Part shown: positions 27,255 through 36,589 of the stretch, in pieces | Layout of the letters: every line of letters starts with the position of its first letter | Numbering within the stretch: position 1 is the stretch's first letter | DNA from: Cronobacter condimenti 1330 | GTDB lineage: Bacteria; Pseudomonadota; Gammaproteobacteria; Enterobacterales; Enterobacteriaceae | DNA: 64,000 nt | Reading direction: 5' to 3' | Assembly: GCF_001277255.1 (NCBI RefSeq) | Contig: NZ_CP012264.1 | Span: 558,001-622,000, forward strand | The notes under the pieces: generated by a model | What the model was told of the DNA's origin: nothing | What the model saw: only the letters and a program-made list of their open reading frames with translations | Databases searched by the model: none | Made by a program: the position numbers and the translations under genes

Positions 27255-27641
27255 ATGGCAAAACATTTGAACAGGAGTGAAATAAAAGCAATTAAACACA
27301 TTATACTGACTTGGGACGGTAAAATCACATGGAGTGATTTATGTGAATCAGTGTATAAGAATCTAAACAGAACTATCACAAGGCAATCTTTAAGTGCTCA
27401 TGATGAAGTTGTTGAAGCATATAGAATAAAGAAAAGTTTGTCCAATTTGAAAAAATCTGGTCTAAAGAAACCAGCTAACTTAACTATTGCGGCACAACAA
27501 ATAATAAACCTTAAAGCCGAAAACGAAATGTTGAAAAAACAGAACAATAGATACAAAGAGCAATTTAGCTATTGGCAGTATAATGCTTATAGACACGGTC
27601 TTACTATGGAACAGTTGAATAGGCCATTTAATAAAAAATAA
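27255..27641 (+). CDS. Small recombinase-operon partner, GmtX/TnpC-like
   Basis: A 128-residue basic protein 14 bases after the large recombinase. The first 60 residues look like a helix-turn-helix (KAIKHIILTWDGKITWSDLCESVYKNLNRTITRQSLSAHDEVVEAY). A coiled coil follows at about 70-105 (AAQQIINLKAENEMLKKQNNRYKEQFSYW). This is the arrangement of the small third or fourth gene in Tn554-like and gamma-mobile-trio units, thought to help or orient recombination. Confidence 0.7.
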   Translation: MAKHLNRSEIKAIKHIILTWDGKITWSDLCESVYKNLNRTITRQSLSAHDEVVEAYRIKKSLSNLKKSGLKKPANLTIAAQQIINLKAENEMLKKQNNRYKEQFSYWQYNAYRHGLTMEQLNRPFNKK

Positions 27642-27737
27642 TATTTGATAGGTTACACCTATTGACAAGTTTAATAAATGCGATAAATATAAATATATGG
27701 TCAGGAAGACTATTTAACTAATGCAAGGATGCATTTT

Positions 27738-28163
27738 ATGGACAAAAACATTATCTATCCAGAGTTTACTCTGGAAGAGCAACTTATCATTATCGTCGAT
27801 AAATATATCTCAAAACGATACCAGCCAGGTGATAAAAGTTTCTCATATCAACTTTACCTAATTTTTGTGGGATACCATTTAAAATATTTCTACCCTAAAA
27901 GGATTTATTCCAAATCCAATCAAAATATTGATAACATAATGACTATGTTTAGCTCGGTATACAAAAGTCTGACAAGCAATCTTCTACAACGATTAAATAA
28001 CAAAGAAGGAGTTATTAGGGAACTAAACTCGCTTGTTAATTACATAGATAACAATCAAGAAAAAGCAGAGGAAATCTATGCTACTGTCAGAGCACAATAT
28101 GAAATGAAAGTAATTGAGAAAGAGTTAACCCATGAAGTTCGCGTAAGAACCGTCAGGTTATAG
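27738..28163 (+). CDS. Unknown island protein
   Basis: A protein of 141 residues, DKNIIYPEFTLEEQLIIIVDKYISKRYQ onward, with a long C-terminal helix NKEGVIRELNSLVNYIDNNQEKAEEIYATVRAQYEMKVIEKE. No family recognised. I chose the ATG at 27738, spaced from AAGG; an in-frame ATG nine bases upstream is possible. It is downstream of the recombinase operon and may be its cargo. Confidence 0.55.
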   Translation: MDKNIIYPEFTLEEQLIIIVDKYISKRYQPGDKSFSYQLYLIFVGYHLKYFYPKRIYSKSNQNIDNIMTMFSSVYKSLTSNLLQRLNNKEGVIRELNSLVNYIDNNQEKAEEIYATVRAQYEMKVIEKELTHEVRVRTVRL

Positions 28164-28165
28164 GC

Positions 28166-28190
28166 AATAAAAAGCCCCTAAGCAGGGGCT
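28166..28190 (-). terminator. Terminator for the leftward lipoprotein genes
   Basis: AGCCCC and GGGGCT arms (28173-28190) are followed on the minus strand by TTTTTATTG. It lies just past the stop of the minus-strand gene at 28216. Confidence 0.75.
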
Positions 28191-28215
28191 AAAAAAGACT
28201 TATTGATACAGGCTA

Positions 28216-28542
28216 CTACTGAACTTCTTTCCAGATACCATCTGCTTTCACAAGCTTAACAGGTTTTGTCTGTTTCATATTACTAATAGAGGCATCGACA
28301 ATGCAGTTATAAACATTATTTGCTTCTTCTGTGCAGCTAACTTTCTTCACATAATCGATTCTTAAAAGATCTTTTTCTGAAACTCTTGAATCAAAAGCTT
28401 TCATACTGGCATTTGATTTATCTACAACACTTTTGAAAGCATTGTATATATCGTCTTGCGATGGTTCACTGTTACATGCGGTTAGAAGAAATGAGGTAAG
28501 AATAACTGTGAGGATTGAGTATATTTTCATTTTCTTATCCAA
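28216..28542 (-). CDS. Small predicted lipoprotein
   Basis: A 108-residue protein with a signal peptide ending in the lipobox LLTAC (Cys about residue 23), so it should be lipid-anchored in the envelope. Two further cysteines (VSCTEE and YNCIVDA) could form a disulfide. No family recognised. It follows the next lipoprotein gene in the same direction by 6 bases, and together with the zinc-ribbon gene they look like one operon. Confidence 0.65.
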   Translation of the reverse strand: MDKKMKIYSILTVILTSFLLTACNSEPSQDDIYNAFKSVVDKSNASMKAFDSRVSEKDLLRIDYVKKVSCTEEANNVYNCIVDASISNMKQTKPVKLVKADGIWKEVQ

Positions 28543-28548
28543 AAATAA

Positions 28549-28935
28549 TTAATTAAGAATACCAGTTTTGGTGTTGTTGTTATCAGAGGAGAAAGTCCAT
28601 TTACTTACGGTCTCTCCCTTGAAGTCGATCTCAAGAGTTTTAGACTGAGTCTGAGAACCGCCAGTAAACAGCCCCACAACAGGAATGAAAGTCGTTGCAT
28701 TGAACTGATTGTTAGACATGAAATATTTCCATTGCTCATTTCCGTCATCGAGTGTGGTTCTTGTATCAGGCTCACCTAACTTAGTGAGTAATTCAGTCTT
28801 AGTTGTTTTGTTTTTAATGATCTTTGACTGGAGGCTTTGTGGTGTTTCGTTTTTAAGGTTCTGGTTCCCTGATGTTGAACAGCCAGAAAGCAGGAAGACA
28901 ATAATAAAAAAAGAGGACGTTATAAATCGGTTCAT
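28549..28935 (-). CDS. BamE/SmpA-like lipoprotein
   Basis: A 128-residue lipoprotein with lipobox LLSGC (Cys about residue 19). The segment KNKTTKTELLTKLGEPDTRTTLDDGNEQWKYFM has the pattern of the SmpA/OmlA (BamE) fold: a helix, then GxP, then a beta strand with YxM. Such domains are also found on phage and plasmid lipoproteins. A direct role in the BAM complex is unlikely given its location in an island. Confidence 0.65.
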   Translation of the reverse strand: MNRFITSSFFIIVFLLSGCSTSGNQNLKNETPQSLQSKIIKNKTTKTELLTKLGEPDTRTTLDDGNEQWKYFMSNNQFNATTFIPVVGLFTGGSQTQSKTLEIDFKGETVSKWTFSSDNNNTKTGILN

Positions 28936-28976
28936 TTACTTTCTCATTTTATGTTTGCGGTTGTGTGAAATTAATT

Positions 28977-29249
28977 TCACCGTATAAAAACAACTCTGTC
29001 TGCATACATTCTTTTGATTTTATAGATAAGAATAATGATGCTTACGAAAAACGTAATGACTGATACAAGAGTGCTGCCGGTCCACGAAAATGCTAACCAC
29101 GCGAGACCAAATGCCACGAATTGAAACAGGAATGCCACACTGAGCGGGCTTTCACCATAAGCGACCTTTGCATGACAGCCTTTGCAAATCCGCACACCAT
29201 GAGGACTTTGTGTAAAGCAGAACGGGCACTTTATTGTTTCGTTTTCCAT
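28977..29249 (-). CDS. Zinc-ribbon membrane protein
   Basis: A 90-residue protein with an N-terminal zinc ribbon (CPFCFTQSPHGVRICKGC, residues 8-25) and two hydrophobic segments, about 36-58 and 60-80. The start is the ATG at 29249. The combination suggests a small membrane-anchored zinc-ribbon protein of unknown role. It heads the minus-strand lipoprotein group. Confidence 0.6.
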   Translation of the reverse strand: MENETIKCPFCFTQSPHGVRICKGCHAKVAYGESPLSVAFLFQFVAFGLAWLAFSWTGSTLVSVITFFVSIIILIYKIKRMYADRVVFIR

Positions 29250-29473
29250 AGCTATCCCAATCTGGAAGATTAAATGGTGCGTTTACAGAGATTCTCGATG
29301 ACCGACTCGCTTTAGTAAAATTGCTTGTACCGATCGATGGTTGTTGCTTGATAGGTATTATCTATCATAACTAGTTTATCGATCTGTAATAACGATCAAT
29401 ATTTTCTTGACTAAACACAAATCTACTACTAGAGAATAGAGTGTGGTTACGAAAGGGGTTAACAACTAGCTGT

Positions 29474-30646
<1,173 letters not shown>

Positions 30647-31135
30647 AGGGTTTGCTCCATATGTCAGCATTTAGCAGGTGCTGGCGAAGCTCTTGCAGTT
30701 GTCGTTTGACAGCGAAAAGCTCTGTATGAGTAAGCTGGCTATCTTTACTCTTACTGTCGATATGGAGAGAAATACGATTCAACTTTTGTGATATGTCAGA
30801 CAATTTTTTCCAGGCTTCAGTATTAATTGTCGGTACTACTGGTGGCAGGTTTTGCAGAAATAACATGCGGAGCCATTCACCTTTACTTTTATTACCTCGT
30901 TTAATATTTAAAATCTGTAATTCATTGTTGTTGAGTCGAACACTTATGCAATGTATTCTAATTCTGTCATCTGATCTTAATTTAGCCATATAAGTTCCTT
31001 TTATATGATTTAATATGATTAATGATAGTTATTATTTCCCATTAGTCAATAGCAGAACGGTTTTGATATATGGGTTTAATGTGCTAAAAATAAATCCCTC
31101 TGAAATAAAGTATTCAAAGATTCCCTAAATTAAAG

Positions 31136-32299
31136 TTAAGGATGCTCTATTGAAACAAACTTTTGACTAAACTCCAGCCATCTTGCATTATCAACATCCT
31201 TTACAAAAGCAATCAGACCTGCGACATGATTGTAAAAGCCAATTGGAGAGTCAAATTTTTCATGTCTTGCAACTTCTGATAGACCAAATTTTTTTATTGA
31301 GTAAAGGTGGCGTTCAATACGTTTATAAGTTTGTTTAGACAATCGAGGGACATTGCCATCAACAAGTAATCCTAAAACTATTTTTTTTGAGCCAGGTCCA
31401 GCTACTCTTATTTTGCTTACGTTTTCTTTGAAATGGTGCTTACGAATGATGCTGATAATGTTATTTTTTATTTTTCCAACCGAAACACTGTCGGGTAGAG
31501 TACCACCGCAGGATAATGTTATATCATCAGCATATCGAGTATAAGTGAAGCCATATTTATTAGCATATTCAGATAGAGAAATATCTAACTTTACAGTGGC
31601 TAAATTACTAAGCATTGGGCTACTCGGTGCCCCTTGAGGTAGCACTCCTAACGGCCATGGTTCTGATATGTCCCAAAAAAGGTTCTTCTCTTTATTTTGT
31701 CCGTAAAGCTTATATTCCTTAGTTGAGTGCTTAGGAACAGAAATTAGAGATTGTAAATGTTGTGGTAAACGTATAGTTGTGCATAGCCTTGATAGTTCAA
31801 ATGCTATTAATGGCCGATATCCAGCATTTTTAAAAACCATATAAACATCAGATTCATTTATTGAATAAAAGAAATCGGAAATGTCGAATTGGAAGAGCCA
31901 TTTAGCACCACAATGCTGTTCGGCACATTTTCTGATGCCACCATTAGGATGGAAAGCAAAAGAAGTATTATGGGGAACTAACTTTTTTAATATTTCACTA
32001 TTGATGAAATGCTGTACTTTAAATATCTCGCCAGTTACAGCATGAATATGGCGTCTTCCACCTGAACGTTTTTTTATAGCAAACATGCGATAATTTGCTG
32101 ATTCACGGCGGCGTGATACAGTGGATCGTAGCAAGCGATAATCAACACCAGTAATTTTTGAAAGATGGCGTAATGTAAAAATTACAGGGAGATTATTTTT
32201 CTTCAGATTACTTGCATAATTTCTTAAATTTAGAGCCTGTGTCTTCCCTAAGGATGACTCTGCATTTTGATAAAGTTGGTGTGCTGACCAGATTTCCAT
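31136..32299 (-). CDS. Retron reverse transcriptase
   Basis: A 387-residue RNA-directed DNA polymerase. Catalytic Asp residues are in FDISDFF (138-144) and YADD (256-259). LPQGAPSSP (220-228) is the RT4 motif, and the thumb begins at VLGLLVDGNVPRL, near where retron RTs carry VTG. No intron maturase or DGR domain is present. A candidate msr-msd RNA lies immediately upstream, and the effector gene precedes it on the same strand. Retron RTs make a branched or linear multicopy DNA that restrains a toxic effector until phage infection. The start codon lies within the candidate a2 arm. Confidence 0.92.
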   Translation of the reverse strand: MEIWSAHQLYQNAESSLGKTQALNLRNYASNLKKNNLPVIFTLRHLSKITGVDYRLLRSTVSRRRESANYRMFAIKKRSGGRRHIHAVTGEIFKVQHFINSEILKKLVPHNTSFAFHPNGGIRKCAEQHCGAKWLFQFDISDFFYSINESDVYMVFKNAGYRPLIAFELSRLCTTIRLPQHLQSLISVPKHSTKEYKLYGQNKEKNLFWDISEPWPLGVLPQGAPSSPMLSNLATVKLDISLSEYANKYGFTYTRYADDITLSCGGTLPDSVSVGKIKNNIISIIRKHHFKENVSKIRVAGPGSKKIVLGLLVDGNVPRLSKQTYKRIERHLYSIKKFGLSEVARHEKFDSPIGFYNHVAGLIAFVKDVDNARWLEFSQKFVSIEHP

Positions 32300-32486
32300 T
32301 CACCTATCCTTTGAGCCCAGGGGGCCATCAGTGTCATACATTTTCCGAGTCCTCGATGGCCGTTAATGTATGACATTGAAGGGCGGCGTAGCCGCCTTTG
32401 CGTCAGATCTTTCCAGAGATGTTTCTCCAACATCCCCATCCGTTGTAACAAAAGCCACAACAGATTCTGTCAAACAAGCGGTGAAT
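32298..32486 (-). ncRNA. Candidate retron msr-msd RNA
   Basis: The 188-base gap between effector and RT is densely structured on the minus strand. An end-to-end inverted repeat ATTCACC (32480-32486) / GGTGAAT (32298-32304) could be the a1/a2 stem. Next come hairpins GATGTT-AACATC and GGCGGC-GCCGCC, then a long msd-type hairpin with 11-bp arms TGTCATACATT / AATGTATGACA (32365-32375 and 32332-32342). The GATGTT hairpin resembles the msr stem-loop of retron Ec86. Exact ends and the branching G are not determined. Confidence 0.7.
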
Positions 32487-32487
32487 T

Positions 32488-33783
32488 TCACTCATCATTG
32501 TTTAACGGCTGAACGGAGTGCTGATCAGCACACCAAGACTCTGGAATGTAAAGACCAAAATCCCATACACTATCGTTTTTAACATGCCTAGAATTTAAAA
32601 GTTTGTCAAGTCCGAATTTAGATAGTCGTTTTTGAGTTGTCAATAGTCCTAATGTCTCTGCATATATGAGTAGTTTTTCTACATACGAACAATCAACATT
32701 CAAACGTAAGGCAATGCTTTTGTTATCTCTGACACCTCTTTTTATAAGTTTTAGTAAATTTATAATTTCGGGAGATAAAGATGAATGGGGGGAAGTGTTA
32801 TGCTTTGTTCCATTTTCTAACAAGGCAAGCAGCCATCCTGGAATTGCTCTATCAGGCATTAGTCCTTGCCATTTTTTATTAGAAAACCATAGTATTCCAG
32901 GAAGGTTATTAGGGACACTATGATAGAAAATTATATTAGATAAAACATTACCATAGCCAAGACGAGCCCATGAAGGAATTTTGGTTTGATTTTTACAAAG
33001 ATTGATTATTTCATTATACTGCTCACCCCACCGAGTTTCTAACCAATTTTCATTATATACGATGTTACTTATGAAATTGATTTTTTCAGATTTTCTATAC
33101 TTTCTTACTCCATGGTCTGAGCCGCGAATAGTATTGATTATTCTATTTTCAGAACCTAGTGTCCTGGCGAAAGAAATTAAAGTTAATCTTACTAATCCTA
33201 AACTCCACCAACTTAAAAAGGTAGGGTTATCGAGCATGGCATTAATAAATCCGGATACTCTATCACCACTACCAATCGAATCATCAATAAGTAAAAAATC
33301 GTTGACTTTAGATTTTTTCAGATCATTGAGAGATGGATGATCTAAAAACATAGTTTTATTAGACCGCACAAGGTTTGAAATAATTGAATATACTAAGTCT
33401 TCGCTACCTTGCGAATGACCTGGTCTATTAACAACATCACCATTAAGGTCCCATAATACTTGTTTGTCTGGATCTAATTTGCGAACTGAATAAAGGGCAT
33501 AGTTTTTATTTTTTGGTAAATCAGAAATGCTCTTTTGAAGCCATATGGTAAACTCATCTCTACTTACAAAAGTTAACTTGCTCAAGATGTTTTTTGCAAT
33601 TGCTTTTTGGCTGCTATTAAATTGCATAAGCCATTGAGCTATTTCATGAGAGGATTCAATTTTTTCTACTGAAAGTATTTTAAATTTAGGTTTGTCTCTT
33701 GTTTTCATTTGTTTGACCACTATCAGTGCAATGGTCATTTCATAACATAAAAAGTAATGATGGTAAAGGTTTTGTTGTATCAT
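32488..33783 (-). CDS. Retron effector: phosphoribosyltransferase-like with winged helix
   Basis: A protein of up to 431 residues. The stretch NDFLLIDDSIGSGDRVSGF (about 162-179) is the PRPP-binding motif of type I phosphoribosyltransferases. The C-terminal part (LSPEIINLLKLIKRGVRDNKSIALRLNVDCSYVEKLLIYAETLGLL) is a winged-helix DNA-binding domain. A PRTase plus winged helix is the effector of the Ec73-like (type III) retrons. The true start may be an internal ATG at 33708 (MKTRDKPKFKI). It lies directly upstream of the RNA and the RT, the usual defence-unit layout. Confidence 0.8.
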   Translation of the reverse strand: MIQQNLYHHYFLCYEMTIALIVVKQMKTRDKPKFKILSVEKIESSHEIAQWLMQFNSSQKAIAKNILSKLTFVSRDEFTIWLQKSISDLPKNKNYALYSVRKLDPDKQVLWDLNGDVVNRPGHSQGSEDLVYSIISNLVRSNKTMFLDHPSLNDLKKSKVNDFLLIDDSIGSGDRVSGFINAMLDNPTFLSWWSLGLVRLTLISFARTLGSENRIINTIRGSDHGVRKYRKSEKINFISNIVYNENWLETRWGEQYNEIINLCKNQTKIPSWARLGYGNVLSNIIFYHSVPNNLPGILWFSNKKWQGLMPDRAIPGWLLALLENGTKHNTSPHSSLSPEIINLLKLIKRGVRDNKSIALRLNVDCSYVEKLLIYAETLGLLTTQKRLSKFGLDKLLNSRHVKNDSVWDFGLYIPESWCADQHSVQPLNNDE

Positions 33784-33885
33784 TAACCTTCTATATAACT
33801 GAGTATACTAAGTTTGATAGTTTTATACGAAACTGAATGAGCGAAATATTAAAATGTAATGGCTGATATTTTTCAACCGAAGGGC

Positions 33886-33934
33886 GAAAAACAAGGGAAC
33901 GCAAAGAAGCGGAGCTTCGATGAGTTAGCCCTTG
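33886..33934 (-). terminator. Nested hairpin terminator
   Basis: On the minus strand CAAGGG pairs with CCCTTG (33929-33934 and 33892-33897), enclosing a second hairpin GAAGC-TCC-GCTTC, and is followed by TTTTT. It lies 20 bases beyond the stop at 33955, so it probably ends that transcript. A small structured RNA is an alternative. Confidence 0.55.
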
Positions 33935-33954
33935 CTTAGGAGGTGTAGTGTTTA

Positions 33955-34536
33955 TTATATCTTTGGTTTATTACTATTTGATATTTTATCCAAAGAATTG
34001 AGTGAGTTTGAAATTTCATCTTTGTCTGAAGCGATTTTGTCAAACTTATCTTTAAGATAGTTAATGCTAGTTTCTAAATATAATATTACACTATTATTGC
34101 GATTTATTTCTTTATGAATTTTTAATAAAAAACAGCACGTCGAATATAATATCCTGTCGAAAATTGTAATGGTTGATTTTTCTTCTGGCAACTCTTCTAA
34201 CTCTTCTTCACACTCTTCGCCTAACAGTATAATTCTTAAACGACAGCCTTCTTCTTCGTTAATAAGCTTTAACTTTTTTTCTAATTTAGGAAATTTGAAT
34301 AAAGGATCTTCAGCTTGGTGAGCTTTCTGCAACTCCTTTTTTTTATTTAATGCATATGCTTCTGTAACACAAACAATAGGATCAATTTTATTGGCTCGAT
34401 CAATAACTACAAAAATAGGAATGAAGTTAGAAGGGCAAATATTATTATGCGACAGTTCAATTTTTAAAAATTCAGGGATATATACTAAAAACTCCGGGGT
34501 GCAAATCTTTACAATGTAAAATCTATGATTTGACAT
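33955..34536 (-). CDS. Unknown island protein, divergent pair member
   Basis: A 193-residue protein of unknown function, MSNHRFYIVKICTPEFLVYIPEFLKIE onward. The centre is rich in Lys and Glu (AYALNKKKELQKAHQAEDPLFKFPKLEKKLKLINEEEGC; ECEEELEELPEEKS). The C-terminal 60 residues look like a coiled coil. It is divergent from 34657 and lies between the retron and the methyltransferase operon. Very low GC. Confidence 0.5.
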   Translation of the reverse strand: MSNHRFYIVKICTPEFLVYIPEFLKIELSHNNICPSNFIPIFVVIDRANKIDPIVCVTEAYALNKKKELQKAHQAEDPLFKFPKLEKKLKLINEEEGCRLRIILLGEECEEELEELPEEKSTITIFDRILYSTCCFLLKIHKEINRNNSVILYLETSINYLKDKFDKIASDKDEISNSLNSLDKISNSNKPKI

Positions 34537-34656
34537 ATTAAGATCTCTCTTGGCTATGATTTAAGAATGCTGATATCAAAAAATAAATATTAACATCATT
34601 CATAGATATTGACAAACAAAAAATATGCATTATCAGTAATTAAAAGAGGGGAATAT

Positions 34657-35268
34657 ATGGACTTTCATCATTTCAATTTAAAACTTGAAGAAATTTGCTG
34701 CGGAAATAAAAAGTTGTTTGCGTTTCCTAAAATATATATTGATGCAAACAACAACTTATACTACAATTCACTTGATAGCGTTTGTCTTTCCGAGTCGTAC
34801 ATAACTAAAAAAAATTGTTTTTATAATAATAACGAGATGTTAATTGATATATTAAAGATAAAAAAAGAATTTAAAGTGCATGATTTATATTTGGAGTTTG
34901 ATGAAATAAGTTTGTCTTTAATAAAAGTGCCAATTTATTATAGTGTTGATGAATATCATTTCAATGAATTAATATCAGACGTGTTTACTTTAACAATGAT
35001 AAAAAAACTATGTAAACAAAAAAATGAAGAGGCACTACTAGTTTCGATAATAAATTATCTTAAACTGTTTGATTTAAATAAATCTATTTTTATCATGCAA
35101 TATATTTCCTTTTATAATATGGTAACACAACACCAGCTTTCGAGAATTTATATTGAATACATTCGTCATCTGAACAAAAAAAATTTATTTAGTACGAGAA
35201 ATAATGAAAAACTAACTCAAAAGGCAATATTTAGGTATTTTTCAATAAAGGAAATAAAGTTAGCATGA
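34657..35268 (+). CDS. Unknown island protein, divergent pair member
   Basis: A 203-residue protein, MDFHHFNLKLEEICCGNKKLFAFPKIYID onward. The N-terminal half is predicted beta-rich and the C-terminal half helical, which could be an AraC-like or other regulator layout, but I cannot find a clear helix-turn-helix. The ATG at 34657 is supported by AGAGGGGAAT. It is co-directional with the methyltransferase operon 67 bases downstream and could regulate it. The role is inference only. Confidence 0.5.
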   Translation: MDFHHFNLKLEEICCGNKKLFAFPKIYIDANNNLYYNSLDSVCLSESYITKKNCFYNNNEMLIDILKIKKEFKVHDLYLEFDEISLSLIKVPIYYSVDEYHFNELISDVFTLTMIKKLCKQKNEEALLVSIINYLKLFDLNKSIFIMQYISFYNMVTQHQLSRIYIEYIRHLNKKNLFSTRNNEKLTQKAIFRYFSIKEIKLA

Positions 35269-35335
35269 GGAACCGAATTTATTCAGTTTAAGTATTTATT
35301 CTCTACAGGGTGACTTAAAACCAGAAACTGCCTTG

Positions 35336-36589
35336 ATGTTACCTTTGGATTGTGATAACTGCCCGCTTACTGTAAAATTAGTTGTAAGAAAACGATTGCT
35401 TATAAGAGTGAAGGATAAATTGAACAAAATCAAGGCCATAGATCTTTTTTCAGGTGCGGGAGGCTTTTCGTTAGCCGCTCTGGATCTGGGTATTGAAATT
35501 TTAGCTGCAATAGAACTTGATAAAGATGCTTGTGATACATACAGAAAAAATTTAATTCAAAAAAGAGAAAATAGCATAAAATTACTAAACAAAGATATTA
35601 TGACTATTTCACCTGATGAGTTAATGGATAGCTTACAACTGAAAGAAAAAGAGTTGGATCTAATCATTGGTGGGCCACCTTGCCAAGGTTTTTCATCTCA
35701 TAGAATAAGAAATGCTGGTGTTAATGATCCAAGAAACGAATTACTTATTCGCTACTATGATTTTGTTAAAATTTTTCAGCCTAAGATGTTTCTTGTTGAA
35801 AATGTGCCAGGTTTGCTTTGGGAAAAACATAAAGATTATTTAAACAACTTTAAAAGGCTTGCCGCTAATAGTGGATATAATATCTTGGGTCCATTAAAGT
35901 TGAATGCAAAAGATTATGGAGTTCCTCAAAACAGAAACCGGGTATTTATCTTAGGTCTCAGAGATGATATTTCTATCAGCGAAGGTGATTGGCCACCTTC
36001 CCCAACTCATTTCAAAGATAAAAAACCTTATTGGGTTAATGCTTCTGAAATCTTTGAAAAACCTACATCTTCTATTATTGAAAAAATTACTGCTGTTTTA
36101 GGGCAAGATGTCGCACAGAAATTAAAATTTAAAAATACGCTTAAAGAAAATAAAAGTGATCCAAATAATATTCATATGAATCATGCTGATTATATGATTG
36201 AAAGATTTAGTTTGACACCAATCAATGGCAGTCGGGAAGATGTTGATTTTAGATTGCCTTGTCATTCGAATGGCTATGTTGGTCATAAAGATGTTTATGG
36301 TCGGATAAGGCTATCATTACCTGGCCCAACAATAACGACTGGTTGTTTTAATCCTTCAAAGGGCCGTTTCCTACATCCGTGGGATAACCATGGAATTACT
36401 GTAAGGCAGGCGGCTAGATTTCAAACATTCCCCGATGATTACATTTTTTCTGGAGGCATCATTAGCCAAGGGAAACAGGTGGGAAATGCTGTTCCTGTAA
36501 ATCTGGGGAAAATTCTTCTGAAATCTTGTGTTGAAATAATAATCAATAACTCTCAAAGGGATGATAAAAATGCAGATGAGATCTCTTAG
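35336..36589 (+). CDS. DNA (cytosine-5) methyltransferase
   Basis: A 417-residue C5-MTase with all main motifs in order: I FSGAGG (38-43), IV PPCQGFS with the catalytic Cys (114-120), VI ENV (155-157), VIII QNRNRVF (198-204), IX RQAARFQTFPDDY and X GNAVP near the C terminus. It methylates cytosine in an unknown target; the target-recognition domain spans about 225-330. No separate restriction endonuclease is adjacent. The true start may be a TTG at 35420, which has AAGGA upstream. The 3' end overlaps the ATPase gene by 20 bases, so the three downstream genes form one operon. Confidence 0.92.
   Translation: MLPLDCDNCPLTVKLVVRKRLLIRVKDKLNKIKAIDLFSGAGGFSLAALDLGIEILAAIELDKDACDTYRKNLIQKRENSIKLLNKDIMTISPDELMDSLQLKEKELDLIIGGPPCQGFSSHRIRNAGVNDPRNELLIRYYDFVKIFQPKMFLVENVPGLLWEKHKDYLNNFKRLAANSGYNILGPLKLNAKDYGVPQNRNRVFILGLRDDISISEGDWPPSPTHFKDKKPYWVNASEIFEKPTSSIIEKITAVLGQDVAQKLKFKNTLKENKSDPNNIHMNHADYMIERFSLTPINGSREDVDFRLPCHSNGYVGHKDVYGRIRLSLPGPTITTGCFNPSKGRFLHPWDNHGITVRQAARFQTFPDDYIFSGGIISQGKQVGNAVPVNLGKILLKSCVEIIINNSQRDDKNADEIS

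Noticed and set aside
29358..29376. TGATAG/CTATCA palindrome as oriT of the relaxase
   Set aside because: It lies downstream of the relaxase gene and has no recognisable nic sequence; it could equally be an operator.
33886..33934. Second candidate for the retron RNA
   Set aside because: It has a T-tract and sits at the end of the 33955 gene, which fits a terminator; the 32298-32486 interval has better msr-msd features and position.
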